Of a DNA stretch of 64,000 bases, positions 36,860-45,950 are shown in pieces. The notes below the pieces were generated by a model that saw only the letters and a program-made list of their open reading frames with translations, did not search any database and was not told the origin of the DNA. The translations under genes were made by a program, and so were the position numbers. Position 1 is the stretch's first letter. Each line of letters opens with the position of its first letter. Source of the stretch: Cenococcum geophilum 1.58 (lineage: Eukaryota; Ascomycota; Dothideomycetes; Gloniales; Gloniaceae); the NCBI GenBank assembly GCA_001692895.1, contig KV748176.1, forward strand, positions 124,001 to 188,000. The letters run 5' to 3'.

Positions 36860-39350
36860 ATAAAAGCTTAAACACAGGGACCTGCCTGCCATATAGCCTG
36901 AATTATCAGAATGTTCGTTCCCTCTCGGCCGAAATCAAGACTCTGGGTCCCGAGCTGAACGACAATGTTGCGCCAGTGGATTCGATGCCCGGCACATGGA
37001 GAGCCGAAAGCGACGTATTCATGCCTTGTAAACTATGTCCGGGCATTCTGGCTCTTTTGAGATCACACTATTAGATGTATGGCATAGTATTCTCAACCAT
37101 GTTCTGCATTTCACTGAACGAGCGGGAAGGGAGATCTAGCGTGCACATTCTCCAGACATTGCATACCTCTAGATGATTTGCCGCTAAAGTGTCTGTTCGT
37201 GTGTCAAACATCTCATAACTCAGACCGTGATTAATACAGACGTTAGCCTCTGTGGCTTCCGATATTTTCTAAGTTTCATAGTGCAAATTAAGGAATGGAT
37301 GGTTAACAGAGGCGAGCCGCAGCCGTCCCCTTGGTGAAACATATTTTCCTGACATACCAGCGTACTTGTCAAGGTAGTAAGTTTTCGGATGCCTCGGGAA
37401 GAGCACCGGGTGAGAAAATGTCGACCTATAGGGCAAATATCGTATCCCGCCAGAGAAAATTGCTTCAGGAACATCAAGTTCGAAAACAACTGCATTTACC
37501 TCCAGTTCTTGCCCTAGGAGAGGTCATTCATGGATATTTATGATTAAATTATCAGCCTGCGAGTCCGATTGGCGTTTCTGGCATGGGCGTTCATAATGAA
37601 CGTCCTCTTCGCTACCATCACGTCTGTGATGTAGGTGTATCCGAGCCTACCGGCCTTTGTCTTTAGACTAAAGTAACTTTGGAGCGCTTGATAAGTTGTG
37701 GCTTCTTTCGGGACCTCGATTCTCTTGCTTCTCTCTCGATCTTACCCCGTAAGGTCTTGTGGTGAGGCGACTGTTCGAGAAAAGGGATTGCTGTATATGT
37801 GTATCGCTCGATTACCTTCGCAATGACTACGTTGGAATAACTTCCGTTAATATTGGCATTTAGCCAGCCGTCTAGAAAGAGTTCAACCCACAGCGCTAGG
37901 TCGGTAAGAAAGAGACGAGTCTCTTCATGACTCATACCAGATAATAGGCCGCAGTTTGGTAGCTGTGAACTTGATTACATGATGCGGGTGGAACACCTCG
38001 TCTTAAGCCCATGATAACTAAAGGCAGGGATTTCCCGAGAAACAATCCGGGATATAAAGGTTGCAAAGTCGGTAGCTTTAGTTTTGAGTCTGCAAGGAAC
38101 GATAGGCCTGACGGATTCTAATATTTTTGAGTTTGTTCAGGATCGGCGCTCTTCTCCAAATCGTGCCATCTACTAACCAGCTTTTGATAAACCTTAGTAG
38201 CTATCTTGCTTACTACCTAGAGCGAATTAGGCTCCACGGTAGTACCCAACTTCCGAAGGCGGCGGCAGATATTTACGTTTATGGAAGGCAGCGCGTCACT
38301 AGGAAGAGATTTCTTTGGCGAATAACGCAGGACCTGGGCCTTAAAAATGCCATGAATGGTTTCTGAGATATATGCATATTTGGCGGATTGCCATGGAGAG
38401 TTGTTTGTAGAACCACTCGATTAAAAGCCACAAAGGGGAACGGCGCCATGTGTCGGACGATGCGCTAATTGCGATCGTCGTCCTGTTTCCTTTGAGGGTA
38501 TAGACCAGGGGTGTCTAGGCCATTTGACTTGACTGTATATATTGAGGCTCAACAGCCTACATTAATTCGACAGAGTTCTCCTTCTTGACTGCATAGTTCA
38601 ACACCATGGTTTTTCAGCATTTGTCCACATAACACCGTCTCGCGTATGTTTGTAAATTCGAGGGATATTATCTGGTTTGCCGATAGCGCGCAGAAATGCC
38701 GTGAGCATTTCTGTGACAAATTTCGGGTGTATAGTGTCCCTGGTTTCTGCAACTTGTGACCGTGCCTTTTTTGTCATAGGTATTGCTTCGCTAACAGGTT
38801 CGCTGTCTAGCTTAGCAATGAAATCTGTGAAAAGGCTCTCGAAAGTTGACGTCTTTGACTGTCGCTCTTGATTGGCATTACTGCTGGGCCGGAAAAACAT
38901 CAAATTAACCGTCCTTCCGTTGCCATAACCTTTCAATTAGTTGCCGACAGCTCCAAAGACTCGAAAGGGTATTGATCGTGAGACCCTCGAATGGCAAGTC
39001 CGGCATTTTGAGCGCGTATCTCGAGGGCGAGAATATCTTTAGTGGAAAGGAAAAGTTAACCTTCGTCTAAAATCAAGATAATCCATAATTGAGCATACCT
39101 TCACCAGCCATCTCATCGAATGCTTCGTCGGACTTTTGGATCAGAAACCTGCCAGAATTGTCTCGCATTCCGCTCATCTCGCAGAGTATTTTGATGCATG
39201 GATTCCGTACGGATCTTTGAGCAGAAGGCAAGCTTTGAATTATTTCAGTGATACGAGTACTTGCGCCATGAGAGCCGCATCCATTGCGGGGCTATGGTCG
39301 TCCGTCTGGAGTAATCTTGGTGGGATGAAGACATGGCTAATTATGTACAT
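36860..39350 (-). pseudogene. Decayed fungal DUF6606/DUF3638-family gene, N-terminal third only
   Basis: Minus-strand relic of the giant (about 3000 aa) fungal family whose N-terminal domain is DUF6606. The start is probably at 39350 (MYIISHVFIPPRLLQTDD). A good 62-nt intron (39037-39098, GTATGC...AAAG) precedes the hallmark EIRAQNAGLAIR block (about 39.0 kb). Further blocks: RDTIHPKFVTEMLTAFLRAI (about 38.7 kb), RRSPLWLL (about 38.45 kb), a LALWVELFLDGWLNA block (37.9 kb), QELEVNAVVFELDVPEA (37.5 kb), NHGLSYEMFDTRTDTLAANH (37.2 kb) and IIQAIWQAGP (36.88 kb). Defects: in-frame stops where CAA/CAG/CGA would be expected (for example 39240), frame changes near 39.2 and 38.9 kb, and small losses near 37.75 kb. 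The DUF3638/DUF3645 parts are absent; repeats begin where they should follow. Members are annotated as ubiquitin-hydrolase-like; no function is claimed for this copy. Confidence 0.85.
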
Positions 39351-39399
39351 TAAGGCAAGTCATTCGCCCATCTTGACAGATCTGGCAGTTGACTGCTAG

Positions 39400-40083
39400 A
39401 CCGGGCGGGCACAGTCCTCAGAGAGGTGCAGCATTTAAAAGTAGAAGAGATGAGAAGTGAGATCGAGTTCGGAGGACAAGCTAAAGACTGTGCGCAACCC
39501 AAACAAGATCTGCATTCACTCACTAAGTGTTAGTAAGGATTCAAAGGGCTATATCGCAGATTATTCAAATAAGATGTAGCCTTACAACATTTATCTTTGG
39601 GTCATAGGCAACAGCTCGCATAAATTCCGGCACACGTAAAGTGCCTAGAACAAGGCGTATGATGTGGGATCGTATGAAACAGTGACTTTGCATAAGAGGT
39701 GCGTAGCACAAAACAACGCTGATAGATGGAAAGAATAGATGGAAAGACTACATAAGACAAGGCAATGATATCTTGACTAGACCATTTCCCACTAATCTGT
39801 GTCACAGAATTCCAGCCTCTTAGCCTCTGAGACATTGAAATGACAAGCCTCCCTGACGTAGATAAGCATGAAGGTAAATGTGGCCGTGCCACCTTTAGGT
39901 CGGCAACAAACCCTTATTGAGGTTAGAAGAGCATATTCCAGTTTCTGGTGAAGTAGAAGTGCCCAGGTGTGAGTCGTTGAAGAGAAAATGGCACTAATCA
40001 GATTCGCGTTAAGCCAAACTTCTCCGCAGAACTTCCGAGCCACAGCTTGAAAACTAAACCACCAACCCTCACAACTCTTCCCC
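39400..40083. other. Intergenic region upstream of JIP5
   Basis: Normal composition. Lies between the 5' end of the DUF6606 relic (minus) and JIP5 (plus). Open frames here on the minus strand are shadows running into antisense of JIP5. No promoter motif that I would defend. Confidence 0.5.
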
Positions 40084-41417
40084 ATGTTCGATACAATCTG
40101 TACTTTACCTCTCACTTCCGACCTCTTTACCCAAGCAATCCATCCTACTGAGCCTATCCTTTCTGTCGGGCTAGCGGGGGGCCACGTCCACACCTTTCTC
40201 CTTCCTCCGACTAGCGACGACAGTAGCGACGAACATGTGACAGTTTCGGAAAATGGCCATGGACAGATAGAAACGGCATGGAGAACACGAAGGCACAAAG
40301 GGAGTTGTAGGAGCTTGAGCTTTGGAATTGATGGCGGGCAATTGTATTCCGCAGGCACGGATGGGTTGGTGAAAGCCGCCGATACAGCAACTGGGCAGGT
40401 GTTTGCCAAAATCGCAGTGCCGCTCGACACGTATGCCTTCCCAACATATCCTAATTACCCGCAGCTTCTATCTCGTAGATTATTGCGGCTCTTAATTGGC
40501 TTCTCTAGCTAACTAGAACTAGTTCAAAGGGCACCCCCGATCCACCAGCTCTCCTCCATTGTCTCTCCCCACAAACTCTCCTCCTGGCAACCGATTCTTC
40601 TGCCCTTCATATCTACGACCTACGTACCGCAAATTCAATGCTTGCCCCTAAGCCCAGCCAAACACACCATCCGCATGACGACTATATTTCTTCGTTAACT
40701 CCTCTCCCACCATCCCCAACCAGTACAAGTGGATTCAGTAAGCAATGGATCAGCACAGGTGGGACAACCCTCGCTATCACCGATCTTCGCCGTGGCGTGT
40801 TGGTCAGAAGTGAAGACCAGGAAGAAGAGCTGCTCAGTAGCGTGTTCGTTGATGGTCTCCCGGCACGGGGTAGCAGCAAGGGCGAGAAAGTTCTTGTGGG
40901 TGGCGGTACAGGTGTTCTAACCCTGTGGGAGCGAGGCGTGTGGGATGATCAAGATGAACGTATTATTCTAGATCGAGGGGCAGGAGGTGGGGAGAGCTTG
41001 GATAGCCTGGCGTTATTGCCAGAGGGCCTGGGATTGGGAGGAAAGGTGGTTGCGGTAGGAATGGGAGATGGCGGACTAAACTTTGTGAAGTTGGGACCAA
41101 ATAAGGTTGTCGCGAAACTCAGACACGATGAGACGGAGGCAGTAGTTGCTTTGGGCTTTGATGTGACTGGGAGGATGATCAGTGGTGGAGGGCAAACCAT
41201 CAAGGTGTGGCATGAAAAGATTAATGAGGAGGATGGAGAGGATGTTGGAACGGGCAAGAGGGTGGTTGGGAGTAGTGATGAAGAAGATAGCGATGATGAA
41301 GACGAGGAGAGTAGCGAGGAGGAACAAAGCAGGAAGCGAAGGAAGAGAAGGAAGAGGAATAAGGGGAAGGACAAGAATGCTGGAAAGGGTGTTATGGCAT
41401 TCAAAGGGTTGGGTTAG
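40084..41417 (+). CDS. JIP5: JIP5/WDR55-like WD-repeat protein (ribosome biogenesis), one intron
   Basis: Two exons, 40084-40430 and 40523-41417, joined over a 92-nt intron (donor GTATGC, branch GCTAAC at 40509, acceptor AACTAG). They encode 413 aa, the usual size for fungal JIP5. Diagnostic stretches: [20 protein letters not shown] at the start, [10 protein letters not shown] and [10 protein letters not shown] in the first WD repeats, [14 protein letters not shown] just after the intron, [55 protein letters not shown] and [11 protein letters not shown] in the last repeat. The C-terminus is an acidic Asp/Glu/Ser run followed by a Lys/Arg-rich tail, the family's nucleolar-localisation-type end. 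In yeast JIP5 is a nucleolar factor linked to 60S subunit assembly. The acceptor at 40521-40522 was chosen over the two upstream AGs because only it restores the frame and the conserved [16 protein letters not shown] block. Confidence 0.92.
40431..40522 (+). other. JIP5 intron
   Basis: GTATGC donor, CTAAC branch site 9-13 nt before the acceptor AG. In-frame stops at 40510-40512 rule out read-through. Confidence 0.85.
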
Positions 41418-42440
41418 CGTGACGTTTGGCAGAATATGTGACTTTTCTCGTTGGGAAGTCTGCCATCTCATTCTCCTTCACTCGGCAATTATGTCAAGCA
41501 GTTAACGGGTAACTAAAGTTATTGGCATTAAAACACCTATGATCATGCACGCATGTATATTATGTGATTTTGATTTGTTGAAGTATGGATTAGGCCTACT
41601 CACAAAGTAGTTATCTAAAAGCTATGGAGGACTATGTGGGTCACTACGGACCGTAGGGAAGCACTAAGGGAGAAAGTCTCATTACTACCAGAGCATTTTG
41701 GTAGCTCTGCGGCTGTCATTAAGGGAAAGAGCGTGTACCGATGACCTCGCTTTCGCCATTAACCACACTTTTGCCCCTACCTCTACCTTTGTCTTAGTCT
41801 TAGTCCTACAATTTCACTACTCTCAGACAAGCAAAACCTTGGCCTCTCAAGTCTCCATTTCGGATAAGTTTATTCTCTTTTTAGCTTGAGCACCTTGGAA
41901 CAGGCCCTTTTCCTACTGTTATTTCCTTTGCATATCCCAGAATCTTGCCATTGAATTCCTTTTGATCGAATTTCTGCTAATGGTTCATAGTCAAGCCCAG
42001 TCCCACGATTTACCAGCAGACATTTTGGTTCGACGTTCCCAAAGTAATGTCACCACCGAGACTGTGACATGGTAATCGAGTAGTCTAAAATGAACGCCGG
42101 ATTCTGCTCTGCTGAGGCGGGTTAAGCAACTCAACGGTCTGCCTGAATAGGACTGGTGCTGCCTGGTCGGTCCGGGCGTCTACCTTTTGGAGGAATTGTA
42201 GCTTCGCCGGATTCGCCGCGCCGCTACGCCGTTCGGGTTCCCCTGGAGTACTTTTACCACGTTTTTGTCGACCTTTGCCTACCACCCTGTTGCCTAACTA
42301 GGTCTGGGCGCAAAGGCAGTGAAGAGGTCAAACCATATGCCTGCTTTCCTTGCTTCTTGCATCACTACCAGTCCACCATCGCCACGATTACCATCCTCAG
42401 AAACTAGCATCAAAGACTTATCTAATTTGATGAAATAAAA
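41418..42440. other. Intergenic region between JIP5 and the SRPK-like kinase
   Basis: Normal composition, CT-rich stretches (41730-41890) of the kind seen in fungal promoters. Open frames of 60-83 codons on both strands have no recognisable product. The kinase promoter and leader are presumably here. Confidence 0.5.
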
Positions 42441-43858
42441 ATGGCTCCGAATTCGCTACCGCAATACAGATGCCAATACATTGAAGGGGTGGAAAAGGTA
42501 GAAGGCTACCGCATAGGCGGGTTTTGTCCGATCGCCATTGGCCAGATGCTAGATGATAAGTACGAGGTTATCGCTAAACTTGGTCACGGTGGATATTCTA
42601 CTGTTTGGTTGGCTAAAGACGTGTCTGTAACGTACGACTTTCCTGCTTCTGATGCTATGTTTGCTTGCTAACTTAATAATCGTCGACATGGTAGAACATA
42701 CAACAGCTGGGTGGCAGTGAAAATCCTGAAAAGCGAAAAAAGTAGTAAAACCAACTCTGAGCTGGCGATTCTTCAATCTGCTCGATATGCGACAATTGTT
42801 CAGTATCTGGGTAATTTCTGGACTCAATCTCCCAACGGATATCACCTTTGTCTCGTCATGGAAGTCACCGGGCCGTCAATTAGAGATTACGTTGAGTCAT
42901 TATGGTATGGAATGCTAGACTCAAATACTGCAATAGATCTAAGTAGACAGTGCGTAACAGCGCTGAAGACCCTACACGATAGCGGATTTGCTCATGGTGG
43001 TCAGTCACTTCAAGCCAACACTAACGGAACCCTAGACAATATGCTAATATCATTGTGCAATAACAGATGTCTGTTCAGCGAACTTCGTACTTGGTCTATC
43101 AGATATTTCTAGTTTCACAAAAGAGTCCATGCAACGTTTTCTTGGTGATCACCGGAGCGGATTAGTCTTGTCAAGAGATGGGTCTGCTTTACCAGCTGGA
43201 GTGCCAGAGCGTCTTTTCTTATCAGTTTCGTTTAAGGACCTGGTTGATCCATCAAAGGTTAAGATAATTGATCTTGGAGAAGGTTAGTCTAAAACTCCAT
43301 TCCGCCAAAAGCAACTATAGCGGGGGCTTAGAAACTGACATTAAAACGGCAACAGCTTTCTCTGGATGCAAGAAGGGCGTAGCGAATCACGTAACTTCTA
43401 GAGCTCCAGAGCTATTGGCAGAACAGGCTGCTACTATGCAATCAGATATCTGGAGTATAGGCTGTCTAGTAAGATCCCTTAGCACTTTATTACTTCTCAT
43501 ACCCTAGTCCTAACTCGTTAATAGATGTTCGAGCTTGTAACTACACATCCGCCATTCTCAATTCCCGTGGGCAAAAAGCAATCATCATTTTTCGGTACAG
43601 CGAATGATTATCCCACCAGTTAGTTCCATATGCTAATTTCCATTCTCTCCAGCCAAAACCCCCGACGAACAGTATGAATATCTATGGGAGTTTCTTTCAC
43701 GACATTCCGTTCTTGACTACGAGGAAGAAAATGACTACTTAGCAGGACTACTCTGTCATATGCTCGTCCAGGACCAGCAGGGACGAGTAAGTCTTGGGCG
43801 CGTGTTGGAGCACAACTTCTTTAAGTTTGCAGATATACCTCCTGAGTTATTAGGGTGA
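42441..43858 (+). CDS. SRPK-like serine/threonine protein kinase, six exons
   Basis: The proposed exons 42441-42622, 42695-42999, 43067-43282, 43356-43468, 43525-43618 and 43653-43858 total 1116 nt (371 aa) with all phases consistent. The N-terminus has the SRPK signature: EGYRIGGFCPIAIGQMLDDK then the glycine loop LGHGGYSTVW (residues 47-56), followed by the lysine motif VAVKIL, a catalytic loop HGDV...AN (HGD instead of HRD), DLGE in place of DFG, SRAPELL and DIWSIGCL. It lacks the long spacer insert of metazoan SRPKs and is short, like the expanded small SRPK-like kinases of Pezizomycotina. The first donor could be 42623 (GTCTGT) or 42632 (GTACGA). Introns 2-4 are well formed. The fifth is only 34 nt yet has donor, branch site and acceptor. 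Substrate unknown; SR-protein phosphorylation is the family role. Confidence 0.85.
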
Positions 43859-44043
43859 TTTCGCTCGGATAGGCGGCGTTGGGCTGTAGGGTTATCGTGA
43901 TTTACAATTTCCTGTGAGCAACAGGTACTCAACTCCATTCCGGCAAACATGGGTCAGCGCTGAGCGCTGCAACTAGTATTTATTTGCTCGGCCAACCCAA
44001 TCGTGCGCATATGGCCTCAGCTGCCAGAAACTTCATCCCCTCC
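43859..44043. other. Spacer downstream of the kinase
   Basis: 3' flanking DNA between the kinase stop and the casein kinase relic. Nothing recognised. Confidence 0.4.
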
Positions 44044-44508
44044 TCATATTTTTCTCCTTTCCCTGCGACGCTCCAAGAATTTCAGCTCTGCTATGTCGAA
44101 AACGTGATCGTATTCGTAACCTTTGCGGCGTAAGAGTTTGCTGAATAAGTCGTGTAGATATCCATAATTAGTAGTCTGGTTAAAGCTGAGGGAGCGGACG
44201 TGCTTGAAATACATCGCGAACTCTTCGGGCAGACTCTCGCAGAGTTCCTGGATCGATGTCGTCTCTTTCTTCTCAAGAATCAGCTCTTCTTTCAGCCCTT
44301 GCGTTTCAGCCTTTAGTCCCTGCTAAGGGATGGAGCCGCAAATGAAGTATACTAGTGTGGTGGTGTGGAAGATTCCGAACGGAATGTCACGTGGATTGTG
44401 GCTCAATAGATATACCTTCTTCCTTTCCATGTAATAGAGATTCAGGCGGGCAGGACAGATCAGACACGGCAAGTAGTACAGACGGTGCTGACAGTAACAG
44501 AAGTCCAA
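44044..44508 (-). pseudogene. Casein kinase I fragment, C-terminal part, decayed
   Basis: Minus strand 44322-44044 reads as the last part of a CK1 catalytic domain: QGLKAETQGLKEELILEKKE, TTSIQELCESLPEEFAMYFK, HVRSLSFNQTTNYGYLHDLF and RRKGYEYDHVF, then a stop at 44044-44046. The stretch just upstream (44323-44430) gives TTLVYFICGSIP, the CK1 'VYFLRGSLPWQGL' position, but the conserved tryptophan codon of P-W-Q-G-L is a TAG (44323-44325). The rest of the kinase (N-lobe, catalytic loop) is missing upstream, so this is a fragment and not merely an interrupted gene. Confidence 0.75.
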
Positions 44509-44756
44509 CAGGCTATCCGAATATTAGATAGGCTTCAGATACTTGAATTCAATTCTTCTTTCCTTCTTGTATATTTCATTTTTCATACACGGCCTTTGCT
44601 ACATGGTTATCCAGCCCTATGTACAGTCCAAATTGGGGACAGTCTTCCAACATGATCGTAATAAAGATTAGTCAAAATTTAACATAGACCCAAATCTCTT
44701 GATCTCTCATTGTCAATGCTGCGTCCAGTATATGCCCTAACCCACAGTAGTTCCTC

Positions 44757-45764
44757 CTACCACCCCCACCACCCCTTAATAGTGTCGCCGATTGTTTCTC
44801 TTCCCTCCTCTTTCCGCTGCAACCTATGTATTCTTTCTTTGATGAACTCTGCTTCAATCTGTTTGCTATATGCCCTTGTAGCCGCCAGCTCTCCTTCTAT
44901 AGCCCTCTCTTCCACTGCTCTCTCGATGGGCGATAGGTTTTCTAGCCGTTTCTCATACTCTTTCCGTGTTGACTCGGCTACGCCTTCCCAGATGGTGGAA
45001 GTGTGCTCGCATGAAGGTGTTGATGGACCTTCCGGATCGGTGATGAGTGGCCTTCCATTCACTGCGGCAAAGATATTCTCTTTAGACATGACAGACGGGA
45101 ATTCCGGTATTGGCCTTCCCTCCTTCTTTGCCTTTTGCATAATTTCCTCTTGCTCAATCATCCGTCGATACAACTTATCCGCATGAATTTGAATTTTCTC
45201 CTCTTCTTCCACTGATCTGTCTACGATGTTTAAATATCCTAATGCTTTTAGAAACTTCTTTTGCATGTCATAGCATCGATCAAAAGCTCTGTTCTCTGTC
45301 CTGCATAATGTTGCGCGTGATGCCCAAGAGCCATAAGTGAAACATTCGGAGACCGCTAACTGTTCCAAGGCACAATTTTCGAGAGCTATTCGGCCAACAG
45401 AGGCCTTTCGATCATTGTAGACGCCGACGATATCAGATAACCTTTCTTGGTCTGACTTCCCCCTAGACTCGATGACCGATTGGGGCTCGTAAGTTTTCCA
45501 AAGGTGCGCATATCGGCCGTCCGGAAAAAGCGATTCGCTTGGGACTTTTGGATTCGAATCATCCTCAGAAGGTGGTTTGTGTACCACTTGTATAGGTTGA
45601 GGGGTTTGTGCAAGTGGTGATTGCGGAGAATACGAATCTGGAGGAGAGCTAGGTGTGTATTTTACAGGAGCTTCTTTATCGAGAAATTGGCGGAGGGCAG
45701 GATCAAGCTTGCTGACAGCATCATTCTCCGATGGGCCATCAGAGTTCTTCCACCACCAACCCAT
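44757..45764 (-). CDS. Twin CX9C (CHCH-type) protein, probably mitochondrial intermembrane space
   Basis: Single-exon frame of 335 aa. Cysteines C131/C141 and C154/C164 form two CX9C motifs (CALEQLAVSEC and CRTENRAFDRC) separated by 12 residues, inside a conserved helical block running from HLWKTYEP (residue 88) to FLKALGYLNI (180). Twin CX9C proteins are typically oxidised and trapped in the intermembrane space by the Mia40 relay. The N-terminus is MGWWW followed by a Pro/Ser-rich, disordered 80 residues. The C-terminal half is charged and coiled-coil-like (residues 185-215, 265-320), ending GWWGW, so tryptophan clusters mark both ends. I do not recognise a named orthologue. The start at 45764 is the first ATG and fits the WWW signature. 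It shares a 186-bp divergent promoter with the CENP-Q-like gene. Confidence 0.85.
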   Translation of the reverse strand: MGWWWKNSDGPSENDAVSKLDPALRQFLDKEAPVKYTPSSPPDSYSPQSPLAQTPQPIQVVHKPPSEDDSNPKVPSESLFPDGRYAHLWKTYEPQSVIESRGKSDQERLSDIVGVYNDRKASVGRIALENCALEQLAVSECFTYGSWASRATLCRTENRAFDRCYDMQKKFLKALGYLNIVDRSVEEEEKIQIHADKLYRRMIEQEEIMQKAKKEGRPIPEFPSVMSKENIFAAVNGRPLITDPEGPSTPSCEHTSTIWEGVAESTRKEYEKRLENLSPIERAVEERAIEGELAATRAYSKQIEAEFIKERIHRLQRKEEGRETIGDTIKGWWGW

Positions 45765-45950
45765 AGCAACAGTAGCGGGGATACCAGGTTATTAAGAGAG
45801 GTGACGTGCAATTGAAACTTCGGAACTTTCACAGAACGGGGATGGAATATCATTTCACCGATGGTGTTTGTGTGTATGGCGAGCGCGTCCGCCGCCCGGA
45901 AATCATGACGCGCTCCCGCAACTAGTACATTATTTCATAGTATTTCAATT
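45765..45950. promoter_or_regulatory. Divergent promoter with a perfect 9-bp inverted repeat
   Basis: Only 186 bp separate the start codons of the twin-CX9C gene (minus) and the CENP-Q-like gene (plus). GAGCGCGTC (45881-45889) and GACGCGCTC (45907-45915) are exact inverted repeats with a 17-bp spacer. Each contains ACGCG or its complement, close to the MluI-box core of fungal G1/S genes. Factor identity is inference. Confidence 0.5.

Noticed and set aside
36715-37074. 119-codon plus-strand frame
   Set aside because: Antisense of the DUF6606 relic, whose conserved blocks are on the minus strand.
39792-40430. 212-codon minus-strand frame opposite JIP5 exon 1
   Set aside because: Antisense shadow: it ends at the JIP5 donor site, while the plus strand has clear family signatures.
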